NCBI RefSeq assembly: GCF_049723905.1
Contig: NZ_JBJKFD010000001.1
Location: 3,596,001-3,660,000, forward strand
Source: G963665185 sp049723905
GTDB lineage: Bacteria; Desulfobacterota; Desulfovibrionia; Desulfovibrionales; Desulfovibrionaceae
Direction of reading: 5' to 3'
DNA: 64,000 nt
The notes under the pieces are model-generated. The model had not been told where the DNA came from. It saw only the letters and a list, made by a program, of their open reading frames with translations, and ran no database searches. Positions 34,345 through 43,763 of this stretch are shown in pieces. The stretch's first letter is position 1, and the number at the start of each line of letters is the position of its first letter. The position numbers and the translations under genes were made by a program.

Positions 34345-36477
34345 CTAAAACCGCACACCCCACTGCCGCACCAGCTCCACTTCAGGCAATCCCCATACCT
34401 CCCGATGCAGCGTGCGCATCCTGGCCGGATCACCCAGCAACACCAGTTTTTCCTCGCTGCCCAGGGCATCCGGGCCTTTCTGCAAAGCGCGCTCAACCAG
34501 TCTGTCGCGTTGTTCGGCAATGGCTGGGGCAAGAGAGCGCTCCGTGCCAAGGCCCCGGCAATGCAGGGCGTTCAGACCGGGATCGACCACGGCGCGGGCA
34601 AACCCGTGTTCACGTACCATACCCAGCGGCACAGGCATGTTTTCCAGTTCTTGGGCAAAGGCGGTAACGTCGCGGATTTCCTTTTCCGGCACGGTCTCCT
34701 CGGGTATGAGTAGCATTTTGTGCCGTCGCAGCCACAGGCCGATGCTCCGGCGGCTGGTGATGACGGAGATGGGTGCAGACAGCACCACGGGCAGAACAAT
34801 GGGCGAAATCCACCAGAAAAAGGTCGGGGCATATACCCAGGTCGAGCCGCCCCACAGCAGGCCAAAAAACATGCTTCCGCCGTGATAGCGCAGGGCATCG
34901 CCCCAGGTGGTGCTGCTGTCGTCGCGTTGCTGCGATCCCCAGCCGATCTGCCTGCCCAGCATGGTGATGAATACGAACTTGCTGTGCGAAAGCATGCGGA
35001 TGGGGGCCAGAAACGCCGAGACCACGACTTCCAGCAGAATGCTGAGAAACAGGCGTATGGGCCCGCCGAAATGCCGGGACTGCCTAGTTTTGCAGACCAG
35101 CAGCAGGTAGCTGAGAATCTTCGGGAAAAAAAGCAGCACTGCCGTGGTGCCCAGCAGGGCCATGGCCCACATGGGCTCCCACACGGGCCAGACCGGAAAG
35201 AGCGACTTGGTGGCGGAAAAATAGACCGGCTCGCTCAGGGCCAGCAGCAGGGCTTCGGCCGTGGACAGGGCCAAAAACAGAAACCACAGCAGGGCCGAGG
35301 CATAGCTCATGGCCCCGTTGAGGAAAAGCACCCGGTGGGCCGGAAAAAGGCCTTCGGTAAAGAGCAGGCGCAGGTGTTGCAGGTTGCCCTGGCACCAGCG
35401 GCGGTCGCGCTTGAGTTCGGCCAGCAGGTTGGGCGGGGCTTCCTCCCAGCTGCCGTCCAGGTCAAAGGCCAGCCATACGCCCCAGCCTGCGCGCCGCATC
35501 AGCGCGGCTTCCACAAAGTCGTGGCTCAGGATGTCGCCGCCTAGGGGGGGCTTGCCCGGCAGTCGCGGCAGACCGCAATGCTCCATAAAGGGCTTGATGC
35601 GGATGAGCGCATTGTGGCCCCAATACTGGGCGTCGTTGAATTGCCAAAAGTGCAGCCCGGCCGCGAACATGGGGCCGTACACGCGGTTGGCGAACTGTTG
35701 CACCCGCCCCAGAAAGGTGTCCCGTCCAAAACAGGACGGCGCGGTCTGCAGAATGCCCACATCGGGACGGCGCTGCATGATGTCGACCATGCGGGTCAGG
35801 GTGGCCCCCTTCATCACGCTGTCCGCGTCAAACACCGCCATGTATTCGTAGTCGGCCCCGTGCCTGCGGCAGAAGTCGGCCACGTTGCCGCTCTTGCGCT
35901 TCAGGTTCACCTTGCGCCGGCGGTAGAAAATCTGCTCTTGCGCGCCCAGTTCGCGCACCAATTCGGCCCAGGCCGCTTCTTCTTCCAGCCATTTGTCCGG
36001 GCCGTGCGAGTCGCTCAGAATGAAAATGGCGAATTCGGATGCGCGTCCGGTTTCGAGCAAAGACAGGTACGTGGCCTTGATACCGGCCATGACGCGCGGA
36101 GTTTCCTCGTTGCAGATGGGAAAGAGCACGGCTGTTCGGGCCGGGGGAATATCGCCCGGTTCGGCTCCAAGCGTCGCCCGGCTGACCGCGAAACGGTCGT
36201 AGCGGCGCAGCAGGCTCAGCCCGCCCATGAGCGCGGTCCAGAATCCCACGGAGATCCAGGCGAACAGAATGGAGTAGACCAGCACTATGGCGGTTTCCAG
36301 CGGCGTGCCGCCCTGGTGCGGCAGCACCGAGCCCACGTAGGCGGCGGCCGCGGCGGCAGGCACCACGATGAGCAGGGTCAGCAGGGCCCGCCGCTTGCGC
36401 AGGGAGCGCTTCCAGGGCTTTTTGTACGGCGTTTCCGGCGGGGTGACGTACGAGGCGTTGCTGCGGCTATGCGACAT
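34345..36477 (-). CDS. opgH: Periplasmic glucan glucosyltransferase OpgH
   Basis: A 710-residue inner-membrane family 2 glycosyltransferase (MdoH) that polymerises glucose from UDP-glucose into the backbone of osmoregulated periplasmic glucans. Two N-terminal membrane helices precede the catalytic domain with ICNEETPRVMAG, AVFDADSVM, an acidic SHDFVEAALMRR and the RxxRW-type motif ELKRDRRWCQGN; several helices follow. It is about 130 residues shorter than E. coli OpgH, lacking most of the N-terminal cytosolic extension. It is last in the operon, overlapping the small gene upstream by 11 bases. Confidence 0.92.
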   Translation of the reverse strand: MSHSRSNASYVTPPETPYKKPWKRSLRKRRALLTLLIVVPAAAAAAYVGSVLPHQGGTPLETAIVLVYSILFAWISVGFWTALMGGLSLLRRYDRFAVSRATLGAEPGDIPPARTAVLFPICNEETPRVMAGIKATYLSLLETGRASEFAIFILSDSHGPDKWLEEEAAWAELVRELGAQEQIFYRRRKVNLKRKSGNVADFCRRHGADYEYMAVFDADSVMKGATLTRMVDIMQRRPDVGILQTAPSCFGRDTFLGRVQQFANRVYGPMFAAGLHFWQFNDAQYWGHNALIRIKPFMEHCGLPRLPGKPPLGGDILSHDFVEAALMRRAGWGVWLAFDLDGSWEEAPPNLLAELKRDRRWCQGNLQHLRLLFTEGLFPAHRVLFLNGAMSYASALLWFLFLALSTAEALLLALSEPVYFSATKSLFPVWPVWEPMWAMALLGTTAVLLFFPKILSYLLLVCKTRQSRHFGGPIRLFLSILLEVVVSAFLAPIRMLSHSKFVFITMLGRQIGWGSQQRDDSSTTWGDALRYHGGSMFFGLLWGGSTWVYAPTFFWWISPIVLPVVLSAPISVITSRRSIGLWLRRHKMLLIPEETVPEKEIRDVTAFAQELENMPVPLGMVREHGFARAVVDPGLNALHCRGLGTERSLAPAIAEQRDRLVERALQKGPDALGSEEKLVLLGDPARMRTLHREVWGLPEVELVRQWGVRF

Positions 36478-36874
36478 AGTCTGCGCCCCATTGCGCGGCC
36501 AGGGAGAAGAACAGGGTCAGGGCCAGCAGCGCGGCCAGAAGAAGCAGGAAAAGCGCCTGGCTCCAGCGGGATGCGCTCCGCGCCTTGGCGTGCGACTCGG
36601 TCTGGGGGCGGCCCAGAACGGCAGTCGGCATGTGTGCCCTGCACAGTTCGGGATGCAGAGGCGGAAACAGGCTGGTGTCCGGCTCGGGCAGACGGGAGTG
36701 CAGCAGGGCCAGCGCCTGTTCGGTTCCAACACCTTCCGCTCCTTCGGCATCGTCTTCGGGCAGATCGCGCAGTACGGAAAGGGCCAGCTCCAGCCGCTGT
36801 TTTGCACCCATGGGGTATTGGCGCAGGTAGTCGTACAAGCGGTCGGCTATCTGCTCCTGGCCCTGTCGTGTCAT
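36467..36874 (-). CDS. Small membrane protein of the opg operon
   Basis: A 135-residue protein of unknown function with a cytosolic N-terminal part (QEQIADRLYDYLRQYPMGA, LELALSVLRDLPEDD) and a single C-terminal membrane helix (ALFLLLLAALLALTLFFSLA). The ATG at 36874 is proposed; an ATG at 36916 would overlap the opgG-like gene by 20 bases, and neither has a strong ribosome site. It overlaps opgH by 11 bases. It may substitute for the missing N-terminal extension of OpgH, which in E. coli is a regulatory cytosolic region. This is inference from size and position. Confidence 0.7.
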   Translation of the reverse strand: MTRQGQEQIADRLYDYLRQYPMGAKQRLELALSVLRDLPEDDAEGAEGVGTEQALALLHSRLPEPDTSLFPPLHPELCRAHMPTAVLGRPQTESHAKARSASRWSQALFLLLLAALLALTLFFSLAAQWGADYVA

Positions 36875-36896
36875 GTCCGGGCCTGTGCCGGATGGC

Positions 36897-38483
36897 TTAT
36901 TGCGGGATAAAGGCATAGTTCCATGTTTCCGTCAGAACTTTGTCGTTGATGCGCAAAAAGGCGCGCAGGGTCACGGGGGCTATTTTCTTGGGCAGCACAA
37001 AATCCATGGGAGTGGAGGCTGCCTCGCTCCTGACCGTGAAGGTCAGCCGCCAGCCACCGCTTTCCGGGTTCTTGACCACTTGCAGGTCGGTAACCGAAAC
37101 ACCGGGGCCGCTGGTGACCACGGCCTCCACCTTGGCAGGTGGCTGGAGCAGGTGCAGGGCCTTGCCCATGAAGTCGATGACGTAGCGCTGTGTTCCGCGG
37201 GCGGGCCGCATGGCGCGCGTGGCGGCCACATACCCCAGGGGCGGATGCTGGTTGGGCCGTCCGCTCCACTCCAGCGTGTATTCATAGTGCATGGGCTGGC
37301 CCACGGGCCACGCCTTGGACGGGGTCCAGAACACCACGATGTTGTCGTGAATGTCTTTGTTCGATGGAATTTCTATAAGTTCCAGATGGCCTTTGCCCCA
37401 GCGTCCCTTGGGGGTGACCCACAAGTCGGGCCGCTGCCCGAAGCGGGATTCCAGGTCTTCATAGTGATGGAAGTCGTCATCCCGCTGGATAAGGCCGAAT
37501 CCCTTTGGGTCGTCAGCCGCAAAGGTGGCGATGCGCAGCGTATCCGGGTTTTCCAGAGGCCGCCAAAGCCAGTGATTTTCGTCTTCGGCTATGAGCAGTC
37601 CGTCCGAGTCGTGCACTTCGGGGCGGTAGTCGTCTATGGGGCGCGGGCTGGTGTTCTCTCCGTACAGGAACATGCTGGTCAGCGGTGCCAGCCCCGGTTT
37701 GGCAACGGAGGTGCGCAGAAACAGGGTGGCCGTCACGTCCATGGTGGTGGGGCTGCCGGGGCGGAGCACGAACTTGTAGGCCCCGGTCAGGCTTTTGCTG
37801 TCGAGCAGGGCGTGGATGGTCAGGGTCGTGCTTTTCCGGGCCGGGTGTTCAATCCAGAATTCGCGAAAGTAGGGAAACTCTTCCCCGTCGGGGTGGCCCG
37901 TGTTCAGGGCCAGGCCGCGTGCGGACAGGCCGTAGCGTTGCCCTTTGGCCACGGCCCGGAAGTAGGTGGCGCCCAAAAAGGCGGCCACTTCGTCGGAGTA
38001 GCGGTCGGAATTGAGATGCGACATGACCCGGAAACCGGCATAGCCCATCTGGGGCGTCATCTGCCCGATAATGTTGTGGTTCCTGCCGTAGTCGAAGTTG
38101 TTCACATCAAAGGGCAGTTTCTGCACCTCTCCGCCGGAGACCAGATTGATGGTTACCGGAGTGTTGTAGAGCATGCCCGGATGGAACAGCTGGATCTTGA
38201 ACGGCAGGTTGCCTTTGGCCCAGATGGTCCGTTCCTTTTTGAAGGTGATGTCCTGCCACTCCTCCTGGCTCAGCTTGCCCAGGGCCTCGGGAAAAGGCTG
38301 GGGCGGCTGAAAGGGCTGCTTGCTCAGTTCCTTTGCCTTGTTCTGCACCACGGAGGCCGAGAACGTCGCCGCCAAAGCCGCGGCAGGCAAAAGAAGAAGG
38401 CAGGACAAGATCAGCGCCGCAAACCCGATAACCTGGCGCGGACGCGGCTTCTTGGGGGAAAGCGCGTGTACGGATATATTCAT
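36897..38483 (-). CDS. Periplasmic glucan biosynthesis protein (OpgG/OpgD family), copy 2
   Basis: A 528-residue exported protein of the MdoG family. The signal peptide (VIGFAALILSCLLLLPAAALA) is preceded by an Arg/Pro/Lys-rich stretch. Family blocks are FRVMSHLNS, GATYFRAVAKGQRYGLSARG, EEFPYFREFWIEHP, the SMFLYGEN region, VHDSDGL and GFGLIQRDDDFHHYEDLE. OpgG and OpgD act in the periplasm on the nascent beta-glucan as it emerges from OpgH. The ATG at 38483 (GGAG 5 bases upstream) is chosen over one 84 bases earlier that overlaps the previous gene. Whether it is functionally OpgG or OpgD cannot be decided; two divergent copies occur in tandem. Confidence 0.88.
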   Translation of the reverse strand: MNISVHALSPKKPRPRQVIGFAALILSCLLLLPAAALAATFSASVVQNKAKELSKQPFQPPQPFPEALGKLSQEEWQDITFKKERTIWAKGNLPFKIQLFHPGMLYNTPVTINLVSGGEVQKLPFDVNNFDYGRNHNIIGQMTPQMGYAGFRVMSHLNSDRYSDEVAAFLGATYFRAVAKGQRYGLSARGLALNTGHPDGEEFPYFREFWIEHPARKSTTLTIHALLDSKSLTGAYKFVLRPGSPTTMDVTATLFLRTSVAKPGLAPLTSMFLYGENTSPRPIDDYRPEVHDSDGLLIAEDENHWLWRPLENPDTLRIATFAADDPKGFGLIQRDDDFHHYEDLESRFGQRPDLWVTPKGRWGKGHLELIEIPSNKDIHDNIVVFWTPSKAWPVGQPMHYEYTLEWSGRPNQHPPLGYVAATRAMRPARGTQRYVIDFMGKALHLLQPPAKVEAVVTSGPGVSVTDLQVVKNPESGGWRLTFTVRSEAASTPMDFVLPKKIAPVTLRAFLRINDKVLTETWNYAFIPQ

Positions 38484-38497
38484 GATACTCCGGTGAT

Positions 38498-40120
38498 CTA
38501 TTGCAAGTGTCCCGCATTGAACAGCTGGCGCTGGTCGGGAGCGGGCGGTGCCCACTGGTACAACCATGTTTCGGTCAGGGGCTTGCCGTCGGCTTCCAGA
38601 CGCAGGCGCAGGTTCAGCGGCGTGCGGCTGTTGTCGGGCGGCACGATGTCGAACTGCACCCTGTACCCGTCGGATTGGGGCTGGGGACGCACGGAGGCCA
38701 TTTCCACCTGTCCAGCGGAAGCGTCGATGACGGCCTTCACCTCGGTGTTGGAGGCAAGGTCGGGCAACGGGCCGCCCGTAAAGTCCACCACAAAGCGCCT
38801 GCTGTAGTGGGTGCGCTTTTTACCCATTTCGCCGCCCAGTCCCGTGTAGGTATTCACCACATAGGCAAGGTCGCCGGGCAGGGGCGGCCGGGTGCCCCAG
38901 GAGAGGTTGTAGCTGTAAAGCAGCTCCTGGCCGGGCCGGACGGGTTTGTCCGGATGCCAGAAAGCCACGATGTTGTCGAATGTTTCGTCCAGGGCCGGTA
39001 TTTCCACCAGCTGCACAGCGCCCTTGCCCCAGTCGCCCAATGGTTCAATCCACAGGCCGGGCCGTTTTTCGTAAAACAGGTTCAGGTCCTGGTAGTGGTC
39101 GAAGTGCATGTCGCGCTGGAGCAGCCCGAATCCCCTGGGATTGTCGTTGCGGTAGGCATTGAAGGCCAGTCTGTCCGGGTTGGCCAAAGGCCGCCAGACC
39201 CATTCGCCGTTTCCGGCGTGCATGGCAAGCCCGTCCGAGTCGTGGATTTCCGGCCGCCAGTCGTAGTCGATGCGGCGGTCGTTTTCCCCCACCATGAACA
39301 TGCTGGTCAGCGGGGCCACACCAATCCGCTCTATGGCCTTGCGCGGATAGACAGCGGCATCGACCTTCATACGCAGGGTCTTGCCGTAAAAGATGTCGAA
39401 CTTGTAGGCACCGGCAACGCTGGGCGAATCCATAAGCGCGTACAGCGTCATGGAGTCGCTGCCGGGGGCCGGTTGCTCGAGCCAGAAATGGGAAAAGCGC
39501 GGGAACTCCTCGGGCCTGGGCAGGCCGGAATCCACGGCCAGGCCACGTGCGGAAAGGCCGTACTGCATGGTGTCGCCCACGGCGCGAAAATAGGTGCCCC
39601 CCAGAAAGGAGACCACGTCGCGGGTCCAGTCGTTCTTGAAGTACAGGCGAAAACCGGCATAGCCCAGGTTGGCGGGCAGGCTGGCTCCGTCCACTCCGGA
39701 GTCTCCGTAGCGGAACATGGTCGGATCGTAGGACAGGTCGCTCACCGTGCCGTTCTGCACCAGGGAAATGGCCACCGGCGTCAGAAAATAGCCGCCGCGG
39801 TGAAACAGCTCCACCCGGTAGGCGGATTGTTCGTTTGTCCACACGGCCCGGCTGCGGTCGAAGGTGATCTGCTGGTATTTGTACCAGCTCAGATCGCTCA
39901 GGGAAGCGGGCAGTTTGGTGGATGGCTTTTGATAGGGGACGGATGCCAGATGACGGGCGTATCCCTTGAGCCGGGCGAAATCAAAGCCCGGAGCGTTCAG
40001 GCCGGATGTTTTGGCAAAAGAGGGAGTACCGGTGCCGATGGTGGCCGACACCGTCAAAAGAAGCAGGAGAAAAAGTCCGACGGATCGCGCCAGGCGTTGG
40101 TTCGAATACAGAGGGGGCAT
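38498..40120 (-). CDS. opgG: Periplasmic glucan biosynthesis protein (OpgG/OpgD family), copy 1
   Basis: A 540-residue exported protein, first gene of the operon. A signal peptide (SVGLFLLLLLTVSATIG) leads into the MdoG domain: FRLYFKNDWTRDVVSFLGG, YFRAVGDTMQYGLSARGLAV, EEFPRFSHFWLEQP, TSMFMVGEND, EIHDSDGLAM and GFGLLQRDMHFDHYQDL. It shares these blocks with the following gene but is clearly diverged. GAAGGA lies about 9 bases before the ATG. The operon runs opgG, second opgG/opgD, a small membrane gene and opgH, all tightly spaced, for envelope adaptation to low osmolarity. Confidence 0.88.
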   Translation of the reverse strand: MPPLYSNQRLARSVGLFLLLLLTVSATIGTGTPSFAKTSGLNAPGFDFARLKGYARHLASVPYQKPSTKLPASLSDLSWYKYQQITFDRSRAVWTNEQSAYRVELFHRGGYFLTPVAISLVQNGTVSDLSYDPTMFRYGDSGVDGASLPANLGYAGFRLYFKNDWTRDVVSFLGGTYFRAVGDTMQYGLSARGLAVDSGLPRPEEFPRFSHFWLEQPAPGSDSMTLYALMDSPSVAGAYKFDIFYGKTLRMKVDAAVYPRKAIERIGVAPLTSMFMVGENDRRIDYDWRPEIHDSDGLAMHAGNGEWVWRPLANPDRLAFNAYRNDNPRGFGLLQRDMHFDHYQDLNLFYEKRPGLWIEPLGDWGKGAVQLVEIPALDETFDNIVAFWHPDKPVRPGQELLYSYNLSWGTRPPLPGDLAYVVNTYTGLGGEMGKKRTHYSRRFVVDFTGGPLPDLASNTEVKAVIDASAGQVEMASVRPQPQSDGYRVQFDIVPPDNSRTPLNLRLRLEADGKPLTETWLYQWAPPAPDQRQLFNAGHLQ

Positions 40121-40262
40121 ATTTTTTTTCCTTCAATAAGGGTGTTGCGGGAAAAATCCCGGCATGTTTCGCGACCAGCTTCATATCCCCCTCGTGCAGC
40201 GACAGCGGCTTGCATGAATGCAGATGGTCGTCGGAAATCATGGAGCACCTTTTGAGTTTACT

Positions 40263-40292
40263 ATAACAGCAGAAAAATAACATTCTGCTCAA
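40263..40292 (-). promoter_or_regulatory. Putative promoter of the opg operon
   Basis: On the minus strand TTGAGC (40287-40292) and TGTTAT (40263-40268) are 18 bases apart. The 140-base leader contains a small GCGGGA/TCCCGG hairpin near 40146-40164. From 40293 to 40562 nothing recognisable is seen. Confidence 0.4.
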
Positions 40293-40562
40293 CAAATATT
40301 AAAGAATACGCTTTTTGGTTTTCAAATACGAAACGGAAGATTTGTCAACTACGGTGCCTTTGTTGCATTTATCCGGTTTTTGAATGTGTATTCTGCGACT
40401 TTGAACGGCTTGCATGTTTTTTGTGCCTGCATAAGATTGTTAGTGATTATGTACGCTTGCAGGAATCATGCATCCAGGCTTTTTGTCGGGAAAAAAACGG
40501 GGCGGCGCACCCGAAATCGGGATGCGGCCCGAACGGATGCGGTCTGGACGGGAAGGGGAAGA

Positions 40563-40593
40563 CCGGCCCTTCCGCGGGGAACGGAAGGGCCGG
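40563..40593 (-). terminator. Terminator of the chemoreceptor gene
   Basis: Perfect 12-bp stem CCGGCCCTTCCG/CGGAAGGGCCGG with a seven-base loop, 15 bases after the stop. The tail is pyrimidine-rich rather than pure T. Confidence 0.65.
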
Positions 40594-40608
40594 GGAAAGA
40601 GGCGTGGA

Positions 40609-42420
40609 TCAGGCGCTGTAGGACTTCATTTCCTTGATAAGGCCTTTCAGTGCCTGGATCTGGCGGGTCAGTTCCATGACTTCGGCGCTCGAAAGCTTCA
40701 TGGCATCGGCGGTTTCCGAGGATATCCTGTTGATGCTGCTGACACTGTCGCTGATCTGCTCGCTGGCTGCGGACTGCTCTTCGGAGGCAGTGGCAATGGA
40801 CATCACCTGCGAGGTGGCCGTTCCCACCAGGGAGACGATTTCCCGCAGGACATCGCCGGATTCGTTGGCCAGCTTGGTGGCCTGTTCAATGTTTTCCGTC
40901 GTATGCTCCACATTGCGGATATTCTTGTGCGTGCCTTCCTGGATGGCGCTGATGGCGTGTCCGACCTCGTTGGTGGCGGACATGGTCTTTTCCGCCAGCT
41001 TGCGCACTTCGTCGGCAACAACGGCAAAACCGCGTCCGGCGTCGCCTGCCCGGGCCGCTTCAATGGCGGCGTTGAGCGCCAGCAGGTTGGTCTGGTCGGC
41101 AATATCGGAGATGACGTTCATAATCTGTCCAATGCCCTCGGCCTGCTGTCCCAACTGCCCCATGTCTTCCTTGATGGTGTGGGATTGGCGGGAGATTTCG
41201 TTGATGCTGGCAACGGCCCTGCTGACCACTTCCGCACCGCCTTCGGCCTTTTCCCGGGCCTGATCCACGGCGCTGGATGCATGGCTGGCGTTTTGGGCCA
41301 CTTCCAGCACGGTGGCGTTCATCTGCTCCATGGCTGTGGCGGTTTCAGCCACCTGGCGGGCTTGTTCCTCGGCACCGGCACTTGATTGGTTGATCTGTAC
41401 CGAAATATCTTCCGAGGCCGCGGTAACGGTTTCGACCACAAGGGCAAGCTGGTCGGCCACCTTGAGGATTTCGTTCGTCATTTCACGGGAATGGGTATTG
41501 GCTTCTTCTGCCTTGCGGGTGGCTTCCTCGGCTTCGTGCGCCTTGTTGCGGGCGTCCGTCTCCTTTTGCGAAAGAGAGACGAGGTTTTCCTTGAGCGCGG
41601 CGGCCATATGGGAAAGCGACCGTTTCAGATTGCTGAGCTCGTCTGTTCCGTTGGCAACCAGTTGGACGTCCAGGTTGCCGGAGGCAATGCTTTCGGCCGC
41701 ATCAGTGGTTTCGCGCACCCGTCTGACGATGCTGCGCGAGATGACAAGGCTGATGGGCAGGAGAAGCGCCAGAAACAGCAGAACAGCCACAACGCCTTCC
41801 ACGATGATGGCCATATCGCCCTTGGAGCGCATTATGTCCTCAATCCCCTTGGCCTTTTCATCCAGGTTGTCCACATAGACGCCGGTTCCCAGCCAGTAGT
41901 TGGTGCCGGGAATCATCGTGGCATACCCTATCTTGGGCACGGGGTTCGACTTGCCGGGCTTGTCCCATTCAAAGCTGACAAAGCCTCCGCCGTTTTGGGC
42001 CGCCCTGGCCAGTTCGCGGACAGAGTAGACTCCGTCCTTGCCATGCAGGTTTTTCATATTTTTGCCCTGCATGGATGGGTTGGTGGGGTGGGCGACATTG
42101 ATGGTGCCGTCGTAGATGAAAAAGTAGCCCGAGGAATCGTCCTCGAAAAAGATATTTTTGATGGATTTGCGCAGGATATCTGCCTGCTGGGCTTTGTCGG
42201 AGACACCCTGCACGGATATTGCCAGTGCCTGCGCCAGCGAGTCCGTAGTGACTTTGATTTTTGTCCTTTCGGCGTCAACCATCAGCTTGCTGGCTTCCTG
42301 AACCCCCGTGCTGGTGAGTTCGTACGAGGAATATATCCCCGTGGCAAAGATGATGGCGGCGGCAAACGTGGAAATGAAAAAAAGCAAAAGTAGCTTGGCT
42401 CTGATTGACAACGTGCTCAT
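40609..42420 (-). CDS. Methyl-accepting chemotaxis protein with Cache domain
   Basis: A 603-residue chemoreceptor. Helix 1 (LLLLFFISTFAAAIIFATGI) and helix 2 (IIVEGVVAVLLFLALLLPIS) flank a periplasmic single-Cache domain with SSGYFFIYDG, HPTNPSMQGKN, YPKP-like FEWDKPGKSNPVPKIGY and YWLGTGVYVDNL. A HAMP domain and the signalling coiled coil follow; the highly conserved tip reads QTNLLALNAAIEAARAG with GFAVVADEVRKLAE. Cache ligands of this type are usually small organic acids. The ATG at 42420 with GGGAGGGG upstream is chosen. There is no CheW-binding pentapeptide or chemotaxis gene nearby. Confidence 0.93.
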   Translation of the reverse strand: MSTLSIRAKLLLLFFISTFAAAIIFATGIYSSYELTSTGVQEASKLMVDAERTKIKVTTDSLAQALAISVQGVSDKAQQADILRKSIKNIFFEDDSSGYFFIYDGTINVAHPTNPSMQGKNMKNLHGKDGVYSVRELARAAQNGGGFVSFEWDKPGKSNPVPKIGYATMIPGTNYWLGTGVYVDNLDEKAKGIEDIMRSKGDMAIIVEGVVAVLLFLALLLPISLVISRSIVRRVRETTDAAESIASGNLDVQLVANGTDELSNLKRSLSHMAAALKENLVSLSQKETDARNKAHEAEEATRKAEEANTHSREMTNEILKVADQLALVVETVTAASEDISVQINQSSAGAEEQARQVAETATAMEQMNATVLEVAQNASHASSAVDQAREKAEGGAEVVSRAVASINEISRQSHTIKEDMGQLGQQAEGIGQIMNVISDIADQTNLLALNAAIEAARAGDAGRGFAVVADEVRKLAEKTMSATNEVGHAISAIQEGTHKNIRNVEHTTENIEQATKLANESGDVLREIVSLVGTATSQVMSIATASEEQSAASEQISDSVSSINRISSETADAMKLSSAEVMELTRQIQALKGLIKEMKSYSA

Positions 42421-42886
42421 GGAACCCCTCCCTGCCATGCCTGATATCAGCGTGGCTTTCGAGCAGATATTATACTATTTTTATGGACAATAGCGTGTTG
42501 GTTATCACGTCGCTTGGGAACAACAACCTGAGGATGGTAAGAGTTTAAGAAGGTTCCTACTAAGTCCGGTTTCTTGACTTGGCAAGAGCGAAATTGAGGA
42601 AAACTTTTTATAATATACCAACTGATGATGTATTTAAAGTATATTTATTGGGGTGAGTCGAGTGGGAAGAATCCTTTAATAAAAAGGACCTTACAGCAAC
42701 ACTATTCTTGGGATAGCTTTTGTTTTTTCAGTATGTTGCAAATTCAGTAGGTAAAAATGAGAGCCGCCATGGCGGATGACTGTGCCGGAGCCGGGAACAA
42801 CCCGTTTGGACAGCATTGCGGCATGTCTTTTAGGCCTTGGGAGGGAAGGCGGCTGGCGTTTCTAGTGGCAAAGAATGACCGATGGC
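42421..42886. other. Gene-free stretch upstream of the chemoreceptor
   Basis: About 465 AT-rich bases. A minus-strand TATAAT (42469-42474), about 50 bases before the chemoreceptor start, may be its -10 box but has no -35 partner. No gene or repeat is recognised. Confidence 0.4.
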
Positions 42887-43474
42887 CTACGGCATCCACT
42901 CCACGATGGCGCTGGCTGGGCGGCTGGCCTTCCACTGCATAAACTCCTTGGTGTCCCGCACACCGTAGGCAATGACGGCCTGGTAGACCTCTATGCCCAG
43001 GACCTGCGCGTCGGCGGGCAGTTCATGCTTGATGGTCAGGATGGCTCGGCGTGTTTCCGGCGTCAGGACTGCCGCAATGCGGTCGGCCACCTTTTCGAAA
43101 TATCCATCGTATTGCGAGCCTCTGAGGATGTGGATTAGGTCGATCTGCCATTCCCGGTCGTCCCTGTCCTTGTACCAGGCATGCCATTCCAGACATTTTT
43201 CATCGGTTTCCAGCAGATTGGCGTATTGTATCCGCAATATGCGCGGGTTTTCGGCCATGCGGGCCATGGCGGCGAAGCTGTCCGCCAAAACAAAGTTGTC
43301 GGAATAGATGTGAAAGTCGATGTCCAGGCGGTCCATGAAGAGGCCGGTCCGCAGGGAGCCGACCAGATTCGCCGTGGCTCCGAACTGCTGCCAGATTTTT
43401 TCGATAGCAAGCTCCCGAATGATTTCCCGGGCCATACGCTGGTTTTGTTCGGAAATGGCAAGGAGGTCCTGCAT
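42887..43474 (-). CDS. Nucleotidyltransferase-like protein
   Basis: A 195-residue protein that appears to belong to the polymerase-beta nucleotidyltransferase superfamily: GSLRTGLFMDRLDIDFHIYS fits the G-S-x(10)-D-x-D active-site signature (Asp-Ile-Asp near residues 57-59), and a third acid may be in REWQIDLIHIL. The C-terminal helical part includes RRAILTIKHELPADAQVLGI. Relatives transfer nucleotides to proteins, antibiotics or other small molecules; the target is not predictable. The ATG at 43474 (CAGGAG about 9 bases before) is chosen over an open frame that runs 243 bases further upstream. It stands alone, divergent from the AraC gene. Confidence 0.7.
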   Translation of the reverse strand: MQDLLAISEQNQRMAREIIRELAIEKIWQQFGATANLVGSLRTGLFMDRLDIDFHIYSDNFVLADSFAAMARMAENPRILRIQYANLLETDEKCLEWHAWYKDRDDREWQIDLIHILRGSQYDGYFEKVADRIAAVLTPETRRAILTIKHELPADAQVLGIEVYQAVIAYGVRDTKEFMQWKASRPASAIVEWMP

Positions 43475-43676
43475 CGGCTTTTTCTCCTGGTGACGTCGAC
43501 AAGTTGTGGAATATGGCAACAGTACGATCAATCCCGCTAAGTTATTCGGCACAAAATGTCCAGAAAACAAAAAAAGCGTCGCCAGATACGGGCTGTACAG
43601 CCGGTGTGGACGAAGCAGGGCATCTGGTGCACCATGGCTCATGGTCCTGTTGCCACGCTTGGGAACGCCCGGCGCG

Positions 43677-43732
43677 ACCTTGCAATCGGGCAATCGGGCG
43701 ACCTTGCGAATGGGCAACCTTGCAAATGGGTA
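43677..43732 (+). repeat. Three 16-bp direct repeats upstream of an AraC gene
   Basis: ACCTTGCAATCGGGCA (43677), ACCTTGCGAATGGGCA (43701) and ACCTTGCAAATGGGTA (43717), starting 24 and 16 bases apart and ending 31 bases before the start codon. Confidence 0.8.
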
Positions 43733-43763
43733 AACTGCATCTGCCGGACACTGCGGTGATGTT

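Noticed and set aside
43677..43732. Iterons considered as a CRISPR remnant or replication origin
   Set aside because: Repeats abut or are separated by only 8 bases without unique spacers, and no cas, rep or dnaA-type genes are nearby.
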